Source of the DNA: Salinibacterium sp. dk2585
Lineage (GTDB): Bacteria > Actinomycetota > Actinomycetes > Actinomycetales > Microbacteriaceae
Direction of reading: 5' to 3'
Length of the DNA stretch: 64,000 bases
Assembly: GCF_008001035.1 (NCBI RefSeq)
Contig: NZ_CP042856.1
Location: 186,001-250,000, forward strand
Shown here: positions 1-7,928 of the stretch, piece after piece
How positions within the stretch are numbered: position 1 is the stretch's first letter
Layout: the number at the start of each line of letters is the position of its first letter
The notes under the pieces: model-generated
Told to the model about the DNA's origin: nothing
The model's input: the letters and a program-made list of their open reading frames with translations, nothing else
Databases searched by the model: none
Program-made: the position numbers and the translations under genes

Positions 1-158
1 ATGCAGATCACGTCGGGCTGGAGTTCGCGCGCCCGCTCGACCGCGTCGGCCCCGTTGGCGGCCTCGCCGACGACCTCGATGCCGGGCTCGCTCTGGAGAA
101 TGGTCTTGAACCCGGCCCGCACGAGGTCCTGGTCGTCGACCAGCAGCACGCGGGTCAC
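1..158 (-). CDS. Response regulator, NarL/LuxR family (3' part cut by window edge)
   Basis: Only the first 52 codons of the receiver domain are in the window. The translation begins MTRVLLVDDQDLVRAGFK, with the acidic pair and following Asp typical of a CheY-like receiver, and continues to a GADAVERARELQPDV segment that leads to the phospho-acceptor Asp just beyond the edge. The GTG start overlaps the stop of the upstream histidine kinase by four bases (GTGA), so the two are translationally coupled and should form one two-component system. The C-terminal HTH is not visible; NarL/LuxR type is inferred from the DesK-type partner kinase. Confidence 0.85.
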   Translation of the reverse strand, partial: MTRVLLVDDQDLVRAGFKTILQSEPGIEVVGEAANGADAVERARELQPDVIC

Positions 159-1465
159 GCGGTCGCCCCCGCGAGCACGGGCTGGGGTGCCGCGGTGCCG
201 CCGAGGGGAACGACGGCGCGCACGAGGTAGCCGCCCCGCGAGCGGGGGCCGGTCTCGAGGGTGCCGCCGACGGCGGTGAGGCGCTCCCGCATGCCGAGGT
301 GTCCGAGGCCTGAGCCACGCCCGCGGCTGAGCCCTCGGCCGAGTCCCGTGTCGGTGACCTCCAGCTCTACGCGGTCGCCGAGGTAGCGCAGGCGCACCTC
401 CGCGGTCGCCCCGTCGCCGGCGTGCTTGCGCACATTCGTCAGCGCTTCCTGCGCCACGCGGTAGAGGGTGAAACCGACGATGGTGGTGACGGGATGCGGT
501 TCCCCGACGATGACGAGGTTCGTGGGCGTTCCCGCCGTGCGCGTGGATTCGACGAGCAGCTCGAGCTGCTCGAGGCCGCGCGTCGAGGAGGCTTCGGCCG
601 CGACATCCGTCTCTGCCGTCTCGGTGGAGCCGGGATCGCGCAGGGTCGTGAGCAGGCGGTGCAGCTCGTCGACGGCGGAGCGGGCGCTCGACTCGATGAC
701 CTCGAGCGACTCACTCGCCATGGCGGGGTCCCGCTCGAGCACGCGTCGGGCTGCACCCGCCTGCACTCCCATGACGGAGACGTGGTGGGCGACGACGTCG
801 TGCAGCTCGCGGGCGATGCGCACGCGGTCGAGCGCGACGGCCTGCTGCATGCTGTGCTCCCGCTCCTCGGCCAGCTCAGCCGTGCGACGTCGGAGCTCGG
901 CTCGTTCCCGCGCGGCCGCCCACATGTGATTGCCGAAGTACCAGGCACCGCCGAAGTACAGCACGTTGGTCGCGAAGTTGATGAGCGCGAACGACGCGAA
1001 CGCCGAGAAGACGCCCGAGCGCGAGACATCCGGCAGCAGTTCGGGGTCGCTGACCGTGATGATGAGGTTGACGGCGATCCAGCCGAACATGAAGACGACG
1101 ATGAGCAGGCGCACGATATTCGCGGCCCGGCGACTGCGCGACCAGGCGCCGACGCTGTAGATCGCGACGAACATGGCGATCTGGCTCACGAGCAGCTCGG
1201 GCACCGCGAACTGCTGGCCGAGGTAGAACGCGATCGCGACGACCACGACGACCGCCTCGGGGTGGCGGCGACGCAGCGCGAGCGGCAGCGTCAGCGCCGC
1301 GATGACGATCACACTGAGCCAGAGGGGCGCCGGCTCCTCATAGATGCCGACGCGCGTGTAGAGCATGAGGCTCAGCGTCGCGCCGATCGCCATCACGAGC
1401 GCCCCGAGGGCGTCCCGGCGCACGCCGGTGCTGTTGGGCAGCGGCCGCACCCAGTCGTCTGTCAT
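155..1465 (-). CDS. Two-component sensor histidine kinase, DesK/NarX-like (HisKA_3)
   Basis: A 436-residue membrane sensor kinase. The N-terminal half has about five or six hydrophobic segments between residues 20 and 180 and no large extracytoplasmic domain, so it probably senses a membrane or intramembrane signal. A short coiled region leads to the HisKA_3 dimerisation motif RIARELHDVVAHH with phospho-accepting His at about residue 222. The ATPase domain has an N box (ALTNVRKHA, about 341-349), a DTGLG box and GSGLGHLGMRERL. It is coupled to the response regulator by GTGA. A TAGCCT box ends six bases before the ATG, so its mRNA is probably leaderless. The stimulus cannot be told from sequence. 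Confidence 0.93.
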   Translation of the reverse strand: MTDDWVRPLPNSTGVRRDALGALVMAIGATLSLMLYTRVGIYEEPAPLWLSVIVIAALTLPLALRRRHPEAVVVVVAIAFYLGQQFAVPELLVSQIAMFVAIYSVGAWSRSRRAANIVRLLIVVFMFGWIAVNLIITVSDPELLPDVSRSGVFSAFASFALINFATNVLYFGGAWYFGNHMWAAARERAELRRRTAELAEEREHSMQQAVALDRVRIARELHDVVAHHVSVMGVQAGAARRVLERDPAMASESLEVIESSARSAVDELHRLLTTLRDPGSTETAETDVAAEASSTRGLEQLELLVESTRTAGTPTNLVIVGEPHPVTTIVGFTLYRVAQEALTNVRKHAGDGATAEVRLRYLGDRVELEVTDTGLGRGLSRGRGSGLGHLGMRERLTAVGGTLETGPRSRGGYLVRAVVPLGGTAAPQPVLAGATA

Positions 1466-1477
1466 CCCTCAAGGCTA
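1466..1477 (-). promoter_or_regulatory. -10 box TAGCCT of a leaderless promoter for the sensor kinase
   Basis: TAGCCT on the minus strand is followed by six bases and then the ATG. That spacing puts the transcription start at the start codon. No convincing -35 is visible. Confidence 0.55.
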
Positions 1478-1485
1478 GCGAGCAG

Positions 1486-1503
1486 CGGATGCCGCGGCAT
1501 CCG
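1486..1503. repeat. 18-bp perfect palindrome made of the GGATGCCG/CGGCATCC word
   Basis: CGGATGCCGCGGCATCCG reads the same on both strands. The half word is very common throughout the window, inside and outside genes. A second palindromic pairing lies at 17452-17467. Confidence 0.7.
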
Positions 1504-1550
1504 TCACCCGGACTACGCCGCCCTGCTGACGTCCACGATTCCGCACCGTG

Positions 1551-1626
1551 CTTTCCCAACTCAGGACTTTGCCCTCACAACTCAGGAGCTCCTGAGTTGT
1601 GAGGGCAAAGTCCTGAGTTGGGAAAG
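1551..1626. repeat. Perfect 76-bp palindrome: 38-nt intergenic repeat plus its exact inverted copy
   Basis: The left arm 1551-1588 (begins CTTTCCCAACTCAGGACTTT) is followed with no spacer by its exact reverse complement at 1589-1626. The same 38-nt unit occurs once each at 18897-18934 and 20468-20505. It starts three bases beyond the stop codon of the hydrolase gene, so it may act as a transcription terminator in RNA, but there is no T tract. Confidence 0.9.
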
Positions 1627-1629
1627 GGG

Positions 1630-2445
1630 CTAGAGGTCGTGCTCTGCGAGCCAGCGCCGCAGCACCCGCACGAACTCCTTCGGCTGCTCGACCGAGGGCA
1701 GGTGCGCCGCGTCGGGGAACCGCGCCCCATCCGCATTCGGCAGCGCCGACAACTGGTACTCGTAGTTGAGGAGCACCTCGCTGAGATCGTGGTCGCCCAC
1801 CATGACCAGCGACGGCACGGTCACGTCGACCAGTCGGTCGTAGGCGGGAGGCTCAAGCGGAATGGGCACGGGCTTCTCGAGCACGTGCGCAAGGTTCGGC
1901 TGGTTGAGCTGGTAGGCCGTGCGCACGAAGTCGGGGTCGAGCGAGCCCTGGTCGCGCCGCACCCCGAATGCCCAGAGCTCGACCTCGAGGCGGTTCAGCG
2001 TCTCCCACTCGGCCTGCTCGAAAGCCACGTCCATGCGGTCGACGAGTTCGTCCTCCTCCGCCGTGAGCTCGATGTCGGGGAATCCGCTCACCCCGCCGCC
2101 CACCGTGACGAGCCCCCTCACCCGGGAGGGGTACTCGATCGCCGTGTCGAGCGCGATCTGGCCGCCACGCGAGCATCCGATGAGCGTCGCCTTCTCGACC
2201 GCAACGTGGTCAAGAAGGGCGATCGCGTCGGCACGATTGGAGAACTCGACGTCGGGCGTCGCCGTCTCGCCGAAGCCCCTGCAGTCGAAGCGGATGACGT
2301 GGTGGTCGTCTGCGAGGGCCGGCACGATGGGGTCCCACATGCGGAGTGTCGCGATGCCGGCGTGGATGAGCAGCAGCGCCGGCGCGGCAGGGTCGCCATC
2401 CGTCTCGTAGTAGATGGAGGCTCCGTCAACGTCGAATCGCGCCAT
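1630..2445 (-). CDS. Alpha/beta-fold hydrolase
   Basis: This 271-residue protein has the alpha/beta hydrolase layout: an oxyanion-loop segment LLLIHAG (about 25-31), the nucleophile elbow GCSRGG with Ser at about 92, an acidic residue in VGDHDLSE, and the catalytic His in DAAHLPSVEQP near residue 248. The triad therefore looks complete. The family covers esterases, lactonases and C-C hydrolases, so the substrate is unknown. It is a monocistronic gene with its own TAGCCT box six bases before the ATG, and it ends beside the 76-bp palindrome. Confidence 0.85.
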   Translation of the reverse strand: MARFDVDGASIYYETDGDPAAPALLLIHAGIATLRMWDPIVPALADDHHVIRFDCRGFGETATPDVEFSNRADAIALLDHVAVEKATLIGCSRGGQIALDTAIEYPSRVRGLVTVGGGVSGFPDIELTAEEDELVDRMDVAFEQAEWETLNRLEVELWAFGVRRDQGSLDPDFVRTAYQLNQPNLAHVLEKPVPIPLEPPAYDRLVDVTVPSLVMVGDHDLSEVLLNYEYQLSALPNADGARFPDAAHLPSVEQPKEFVRVLRRWLAEHDL

Positions 2446-2457
2446 GCCTCGAGGCTA
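2446..2457 (-). promoter_or_regulatory. -10 box TAGCCT of a leaderless promoter for the hydrolase
   Basis: TAGCCT at 2457-2452 on the minus strand, then six bases, then ATG. It is the same arrangement as upstream of the sensor kinase gene. Confidence 0.5.
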
Positions 2458-2497
2458 GGCGCGAGGTGGGGCGAGCGCCAGCCCTTTGCGGGGGCGC

Positions 2498-3136
2498 TCA
2501 GCCGAGGGGGACCTGGATGCCCTTCAGCCCTTCGATGGCGGCAACCGCGGACTCGGTGTCACGCTGCCGCACGGCAGCGAGGAGTTCGCCCTGCCAGCGT
2601 GAGAGCTGCGACACATCGATGGCCTGGGGAAGGTAGAGGCTGCCGAGCCGAACCATGTGCACGACGCTCGTGAGCGAGCGCGTGAGCACCTCGTTGTTGC
2701 TGTGGGCGGCAAGTCGGTCGTAGAAGTCGAAGTTCGCCCGCGCCATTGCGGGGTAGTCCTCACGTGCGAGCGCTGAGAGGAAGGCCTCGTGGTCGCTCTC
2801 CATGGCGTCGGCCGTCTCGCTCGCGGCGTTCTCGACGACCTCGTCGACGAGTGCGCAGAACAGCGCGATCCACACCGTCATCGCCTTGGCGGTCTGCTCG
2901 GGTGCGACGACGGCAACCCGCGTGAAGCGGTTGGCGGAGGCCTCGATCACTCCGATGTCGCGCAGGCGCTGGATCGCCTCCCGCACGGGGGTGCGTGACA
3001 CCCCGAACTCCTTCGCCAGCTCGGCGTCGCTGATGCGATCTCCCGGCTGCAGGTCACCCCTCGTGATGGAGTCGAGGAGGTGCTCGTAGACAGTCGCAAC
3101 TACCGGGCTCGTGGTCACTTCGGCGTCGCTGCTCAC
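2498..3136 (-). CDS. GntR-family transcriptional regulator, FadR/FCD subfamily
   Basis: A 212-residue regulator. The N-terminal winged helix contains GDRISDAELAKEFGVSRTPVREAIQRL, the classic GntR recognition signature, followed by an all-helical FCD-type ligand domain (about residues 85-205). The GTG at 3136 is chosen because it follows the acetyl-CoA synthetase stop by ten bases and has a TAGGAT box seven bases upstream whose TAG is that stop codon. It lies directly downstream of acs and may respond to a carboxylate, the usual FCD ligand class, but no target site was identified. Confidence 0.88.
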   Translation of the reverse strand: MSSDAEVTTSPVVATVYEHLLDSITRGDLQPGDRISDAELAKEFGVSRTPVREAIQRLRDIGVIEASANRFTRVAVVAPEQTAKAMTVWIALFCALVDEVVENAASETADAMESDHEAFLSALAREDYPAMARANFDFYDRLAAHSNNEVLTRSLTSVVHMVRLGSLYLPQAIDVSQLSRWQGELLAAVRQRDTESAVAAIEGLKGIQVPLG

Positions 3137-3149
3137 GGTGCCAATCCTA
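3137..3149 (-). promoter_or_regulatory. -10 box TAGGAT overlapping the acs stop codon (internal leaderless promoter)
   Basis: TAGGAT at 3149-3144 on the minus strand begins with the TAG stop of acs and ends seven bases before the GTG of the GntR gene. This would let the regulator be expressed independently of acs. Confidence 0.45.
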
Positions 3150-5144
3150 GCGTCGCGTCCCGCTTGCCGCGCGAGATTCCATGATCGCCACGATGGCCTG
3201 TGGAACGCTCGAATCCTGCAGCGAGGTGACATCGCCGAGGGGTCGCCCGTCGATGATGTCGCCCAGCAGGCGGCGCATGATCTTGCCCGAGCGGGTCTTC
3301 GGCAGGTCGGGCACGATGACGATGTCGCGCGGTTTCGCGACGGGTCCGATCTGGCGTGCGATGTGCGCGCGCAGGGTTGCCGCGAGCTCGTCGTGGTCGA
3401 TCGTGCGGGCGGGCACGATGAAAGCAGCGATGGCCTCGCCGGTCGTGGCATCCGTCGCCTTGGTCACGCCCGCTTCGCCGACGAGCGGATGCGCGACGAG
3501 CGACGACTCGATCTCGATGGTCGAGAGGCGGTGACCCGAGACGTTGATGACGTCGTCGACGCGGCCGAGCACCCACATGTCGCCCTCGGCGTCGGCCTTG
3601 CCGCCGTCGCCGGAGAAGAAGAACCCCTGCTGCGCGAAGCGTGCCCAGTAGGAGTCGAGGTAGCGCTGCGGGTTGCCCCACACCGTGCGGGCCATGGACG
3701 GCCAGGTGCCCTCGACGACGAGGTAGCCGCCGGCGCCGGGCGCGACATCCGCACCGTTGTCATCGACGACACGGGTGCTCAGTCCGGGCAGGGCGCGGCT
3801 GACCGAGCCGGGCTTGAGCGTCGTCACTCCGGGGAGCGGCGCCATGATCGCCGAGCCCGTCTCGGACTGCCACCACGTGTCGACGATGGGGGCCTGCCCC
3901 GCGCCGATGTTCTCGCGGAACCACACCCACGCCTCCGGGTTGATCGCCTCACCGACCGAGCCGAGCAGTCGGATGCTCGACAGGTCGTAGCCCCTCAGCC
4001 CGTCCGGGAACCACGTCATGTAGGTGCGGATGAGCGTCGGCGCCGTGTAGTAGACGGTCACGCCGTAGCGCTCGATGATCTCGAAGTGCCGGCCGGGCTC
4101 GGGGGTGTCTGGCGTGCCCTCGTACATGACCTGTGTGACGCCGTTCGAGAGCGGACCGTAGATCGCGTAGGTGTGGGCGGTGACCCAGGCGAGGTCGGCC
4201 GTGCACCAGTACACGTCGTCGGGCTTGCTGTCGAAGATCGCCCAGTGGCTCCAGGAGGTCTGCGCGAGGTATCCGCCGCTCGTGTGCACGAGGCCCTTCG
4301 GCTTTCCCGTCGTGCCGGAGGTGTAAATGATGAACAGCGGATGCTCGGAGTCGAAGTATTCCGGCTCGTGCGTCTCGGGCTGCCGGTCGACCACGTCGTG
4401 CCACCAGACGTCGCGGCCCTCCGTCCACGGGACATCCGTCTCGCCTGTTCGCTTGACGACGAGCACGTGCTCGAGCTGGTTCTCGCCACTCGCGGCCTCG
4501 TCCGAGGCGGCCTTCACGGGCACGGCCTTGCCCCGGCGGAACTGCCCGTCGCTCGTGACGAGCAGCTTCGCGCCCGTGTCCTCGATGCGGAACCTGAGCG
4601 CCTCCGCGCTGAAGCCCCCGAACACGAGCGAGTGCACGGCACCGACGCGCGCGATCGCGAGTGTGATGATCGTCGTCTCGGGGATGACTGGGAGGTAGAC
4701 CACGACCCGGTCACCGGGGCCGATGCCCAGCTCGGTCAGGGCGTGCGCGGCCTTTGCGACCTCCCGCTGCAGCTCGGCGTAGGTGATCGTGCGGGTATCG
4801 CCGGGCTCGCCCTCGAAGTGATAGGCGACCTTGTCGCCAGCCCCGGATGCCACGTGCCGGTCGACGCAGTTCACGGCAACGTTGAGGCGGCCACCCGAGA
4901 ACCACTCCGCCTTGGGCGGCTGGAGCGTGCCGTCGTCTCGCAGCGCGGGTTCCCACGTGTAGGCAGTGTGCCAGGGCTCGTGCCAGTCGAGCCTCGCCGC
5001 GGCGGCCTCCCAGAACGCGATCGGGTCGGCCGCGGCTTCCACCCACGCCTCGGCGGTGACGTTGGCGCTCGCCGCGATGGACAAGGGCGCGGGGTAACTG
5101 CGGGTCTCGACGAGGAGTTCGCGGATGTTCGTGCTGGTGCTCAC
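3147..5144 (-). CDS. acs: Acetyl-coenzyme A synthetase (AMP-forming)
   Basis: Converts acetate, ATP and CoA to acetyl-CoA through acetyl-AMP. The 665-residue protein has the ANL adenylation core: P-loop IIYTSGTTGKPKG, the acetate-pocket segment TWWQSETGS, the hinge and A8 region LGRVDDVINVSGHR, and the C-terminal PKTRSGKIMRR. The Lys in that last motif (about 621) is the catalytic residue and the known acetylation site in this family. GTG at 5144 is preferred over an in-frame TTG nine bases upstream because a TACTTT box lies seven bases before the GTG. The length and the acetate-pocket motif favour acetate over longer acids. A GntR gene follows. Confidence 0.95.
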   Translation of the reverse strand: MSTSTNIRELLVETRSYPAPLSIAASANVTAEAWVEAAADPIAFWEAAAARLDWHEPWHTAYTWEPALRDDGTLQPPKAEWFSGGRLNVAVNCVDRHVASGAGDKVAYHFEGEPGDTRTITYAELQREVAKAAHALTELGIGPGDRVVVYLPVIPETTIITLAIARVGAVHSLVFGGFSAEALRFRIEDTGAKLLVTSDGQFRRGKAVPVKAASDEAASGENQLEHVLVVKRTGETDVPWTEGRDVWWHDVVDRQPETHEPEYFDSEHPLFIIYTSGTTGKPKGLVHTSGGYLAQTSWSHWAIFDSKPDDVYWCTADLAWVTAHTYAIYGPLSNGVTQVMYEGTPDTPEPGRHFEIIERYGVTVYYTAPTLIRTYMTWFPDGLRGYDLSSIRLLGSVGEAINPEAWVWFRENIGAGQAPIVDTWWQSETGSAIMAPLPGVTTLKPGSVSRALPGLSTRVVDDNGADVAPGAGGYLVVEGTWPSMARTVWGNPQRYLDSYWARFAQQGFFFSGDGGKADAEGDMWVLGRVDDVINVSGHRLSTIEIESSLVAHPLVGEAGVTKATDATTGEAIAAFIVPARTIDHDELAATLRAHIARQIGPVAKPRDIVIVPDLPKTRSGKIMRRLLGDIIDGRPLGDVTSLQDSSVPQAIVAIMESRAASGTRR

Positions 5145-5157
5145 GGCACCCAAAGTA
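5145..5157 (-). promoter_or_regulatory. -10 box TACTTT of a leaderless promoter for acs
   Basis: TACTTT at 5157-5152 on the minus strand, seven bases before the GTG start. It supports the GTG over the upstream TTG. Confidence 0.45.
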
Positions 5158-5211
5158 CGTCTACGAACGATCGTGCTCGAATCGCCGTGTCACACAGCGC
5201 AACCTGGGAGT

Positions 5212-6144
5212 TCAGCGCTGGGCGAAGTCCCACAGTTGCTCAGCGGTTGGGTACGACGCCTGGGCGCCCTCCCGCGTGGCGGCGTAGGCGGCGACGAGTG
5301 ACGCGGCTGCAGCGGCGTCCCGCAGCCCGTCGCCCCGGGCCAGTCGTGCCATGAGCGCGCCTGCGAAGGCATCGCCGCATCCCGTCGTGTCGACGGCCTC
5401 GACCGCATGCGCCTCCACCACGCTCGCGGTCGCCTGCTGGGTGTCGAGGTGTTCGAGCACGAGGGAGCCGCGCGCTCCCCGCGTCACGACGGCGCGGCGC
5501 ACGCCGAGCCCGCCGAGCGCCGCCGCGAGCGCGTCGGGGTCATCATCTGCGACCCCCGTGATGGCGGCGCACTCGTGCTCGTTGACGACGAGCACGTCGC
5601 ACTGGCCGAGCAGCGGATGCGCGTCCTCCGTCAGCGGCGACGCGTTGAGCACGACGGTGGCCCCGTGCCAGCGGGCGAGGGCGCACGCCGACTGGGCCGT
5701 CTCGATGGGGATCTCGAGCGAGACCCCGACGACGGCGGCGCGCTCGAAGAGGGCCTCGCGCGCCTCGAGGTGCGCGGGCAACAAGCCCGAGTTCGCGCCC
5801 GGCGAGACGACGATCATGTTCTCGGACGAGTCGTCGACCGTGATGAACGCGACGCCGCTCGGATGCTGCGGCAGCACGACGAGGTTGCTCCCGTCGACCC
5901 CCGCGACCCCTGCCGAGGCGCGCAGCGTGCGGCCCGCCTCATCGTCGCCGATGGCCGACAGCAGCGTGACGGGTGCCCCGAGGCGCGCAATGGCGACCGC
6001 CTGGTTGGCGCCCTTGCCGCCGGGATGGCGCGCGACGGGGGACGCGGCGACGGTTTCCCCACCACGCGGCAGACGGGGCACCCTCACGACGAGGTCGAGA
6101 TTGCTCGACCCCACGATTAGCACGCTCGAGTCAGCATCCGTCAA
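5212..6144 (-). CDS. rbsK: Ribokinase-like PfkB sugar kinase
   Basis: A 310-residue PfkB kinase with the N-terminal signature GGKGANQAVAIARLG (about 42-56) and the C-terminal ATP/anion-hole motif DTTGCGDAFAGAL with the catalytic Asp. It probably phosphorylates ribose at O5. It is the last gene of the LacI-ABC operon. A TTG start overlaps the permease TGA by four bases (TTGA), with an AGGGGGG ribosome site about ten bases upstream, so the rare start looks genuine. Context suggests it phosphorylates the pentose released by the two ADP-ribosylglycohydrolases on the opposite arm; another furanose kinase role is possible. Confidence 0.88.
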   Translation of the reverse strand: MTDADSSVLIVGSSNLDLVVRVPRLPRGGETVAASPVARHPGGKGANQAVAIARLGAPVTLLSAIGDDEAGRTLRASAGVAGVDGSNLVVLPQHPSGVAFITVDDSSENMIVVSPGANSGLLPAHLEAREALFERAAVVGVSLEIPIETAQSACALARWHGATVVLNASPLTEDAHPLLGQCDVLVVNEHECAAITGVADDDPDALAAALGGLGVRRAVVTRGARGSLVLEHLDTQQATASVVEAHAVEAVDTTGCGDAFAGALMARLARGDGLRDAAAAASLVAAYAATREGAQASYPTAEQLWDFAQR

Positions 6145-7001
6145 TTGGCCATTCCCCCCTGCACGTAGCCGTCGATGAAGCGTCGCTGGAGCAGCACGAA
6201 GATCACGATGATCGGGATGGCCATGATGAGCCCGGCGGCGCTCACGAGCGCCCAGTTGGGTGAGAAGTTCTGCTGGAAGGCGAAGAGGGAGAGCGAGACG
6301 GGCAGGCGCTCGGAGTCCTGGATGAAGGTCACGGCGAGGAGGAACTCGTTGTAGGCCTGGAGGCCCGCGATGAGGGCGGCCGTCAGGAGTCCCGGCTTAA
6401 TCATGGGAATGATGACCTGCCCGAAGAGTCGCAGCTCGCCCGCGCCGTCAAGGCGCGCCGCCTCGGAGTACTCCGGCGGGATCGCGATGAGGAACGACCT
6501 CAGCAGCAGCGTCGCGAAGGGGCTGTAGACGGCCCAGTAGATGACGATGAGCCCGAACTGCGTGTTGTAGAGGCCGATGGTCGACCACCAGCTCAGCAAG
6601 GGCACGAGGAACATCTGGATGGGCAGCGAGATCGACACGAGCAGGAAGAGGATCCACCCGCCCTTGCCCGGCAGCGGCAGCACCGTGAGTGCATAGGCGG
6701 CGGCCGAGGCGATGACGCAGACGCCCAGCGCGGTCGACAGTGAGATGACGAGGGAGTTGAGGATGCCCTGACCCATCTCGGCGTCCTGCCAGGCGAGCGC
6801 GAAGTTCTCCCAGCGCCACTCCTGCGGCAGGCCCAGGGGCGACTCGCTGATCTCGGTCGGCGACTTGAGCGCGTTGCCGAAGAACACGAAGAGTGGGCCG
6901 ATCGAGTACAGCGCGAGCACGACGAGGATGAGCCACGTGAAGGGCCTCGCCTCGCCGCGGCGACGCGGCCGCATCGGGCGGATCTCGGTTGCTGCGGTCA
7001 T
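6141..7001 (-). CDS. Sugar ABC transporter permease, MalG type (CUT1)
   Basis: A 286-residue inner-membrane permease with six predicted helices and the EAA loop SEAARLDGAGELRLFGQVIIP contacted by the ATPase. The C terminus ends in the short cytoplasmic tail usual for MalG-type subunits. ATG at 7001 overlaps the MalF-type TGA (ATGA); an upstream in-frame GTG at 7013 is less likely. It pairs with the next gene upstream. No ATP-binding subunit is encoded in this operon, so a shared MsiK-like ATPase elsewhere in the genome probably powers it, as is usual for actinobacterial CUT1 importers. Confidence 0.9.
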   Translation of the reverse strand: MTAATEIRPMRPRRRGEARPFTWLILVVLALYSIGPLFVFFGNALKSPTEISESPLGLPQEWRWENFALAWQDAEMGQGILNSLVISLSTALGVCVIASAAAYALTVLPLPGKGGWILFLLVSISLPIQMFLVPLLSWWSTIGLYNTQFGLIVIYWAVYSPFATLLLRSFLIAIPPEYSEAARLDGAGELRLFGQVIIPMIKPGLLTAALIAGLQAYNEFLLAVTFIQDSERLPVSLSLFAFQQNFSPNWALVSAAGLIMAIPIIVIFVLLQRRFIDGYVQGGMAN

Positions 7002-7921
7002 CACACGTCCCACTTCAGTCGCTTGCGAAGCACCAGGTAGCCGCCCACGACGGCCGCGCTGATGACGGTCAGCAGCATCGCCATGGCGGAGGCGTATCCG
7101 GCGCGCTGTTCACCGAAGGCCGTGCGGTAGAGCACGGTGCTGAGCACATCGGTCGAGCCGGCCGGGCCGCCCTGCGTGAGGATGTACACGTAGTCGAAGA
7201 CCAGGAACGACCAGATGATCGTCATGAGGGTCAGGAACACGAGGGTCGGACGGATGCCGGGCAGCGTGATGTGCCAGAACTCGCGCCATGCGTTCGCCCC
7301 GTCGAGGCGTGCGGCCTCATACAGGGCGGGGTCGACGCCCTGCATTGCGGCGACGAAGAGCACGAGCAGGAAGCCCCACCACTGCCAGTTGTTGATGAAT
7401 GCGACTGAGCCGAGTGCGAGCGAGGGGTCGCCGAGGAAGTTCGTCTCGGCGAGCCAGTCGATGCCGAGGGATTCGAGGGCTGCGCCGATGCCCGCCGTGG
7501 GGCTCAGTAGCTGCCGCCAGACGGCGGCCGAGACGACCGTCGCGAGCACGTAGGGGATGAAGAAGACGATGCGGAAGAGCACCTGGCCGCGGCGCAGGCG
7601 CGAGAGCAGGAAGGCGCCGAGCAGTGCCATGCCCATGGGGACCGTGAGGAAGAAGAGGGTCCAGATGAGGTTGTGGCTGATCGCTGCGAGCACATTGGGG
7701 TTGCCGAAGAGCTCGACGTAGTTCGCGAGGCCGACGAACTCGGCGGCGCCGAGGCCGTCCCAGTCCGTGAAGGAGTACAGGAGCGAGGCGATGCCCGGCC
7801 CTGTGATGACGAGAAGGTTGACGACGAGAAGGGGCGCCATGAAGGCCCAGGCGACGAGCGCTCCCCTGCGTCGCCGTTGGCGCCGTCCTGGGGACGGCGC
7901 CAACGGGCGTGCTGCGGTCAT
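7001..7921 (-). CDS. Sugar ABC transporter permease, MalF type (CUT1)
   Basis: A 306-residue permease with an Arg-rich cytoplasmic N terminus, six predicted membrane helices and the EAA loop YEAARLDGANAWREFWHITLP. ATG at 7921 is chosen because it follows the binding-protein stop by seven bases; in-frame codons further upstream lie inside that gene. It forms the heterodimeric channel with the following MalG-type subunit. The operon order (binding protein, MalF, MalG, kinase) is standard for a CUT1 sugar importer. Confidence 0.9.
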   Translation of the reverse strand: MTAARPLAPSPGRRQRRRRGALVAWAFMAPLLVVNLLVITGPGIASLLYSFTDWDGLGAAEFVGLANYVELFGNPNVLAAISHNLIWTLFFLTVPMGMALLGAFLLSRLRRGQVLFRIVFFIPYVLATVVSAAVWRQLLSPTAGIGAALESLGIDWLAETNFLGDPSLALGSVAFINNWQWWGFLLVLFVAAMQGVDPALYEAARLDGANAWREFWHITLPGIRPTLVFLTLMTIIWSFLVFDYVYILTQGGPAGSTDVLSTVLYRTAFGEQRAGYASAMAMLLTVISAAVVGGYLVLRKRLKWDV

Positions 7922-7928
7922 GTGGATA

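Noticed and set aside
3111-5354. Long plus-strand open frame opposite acs (about 747 codons)
   Set aside because: It is a GC-rich mirror frame, rich in Arg, Asp, Glu and Val with no family motif; acs on the minus strand is certain.
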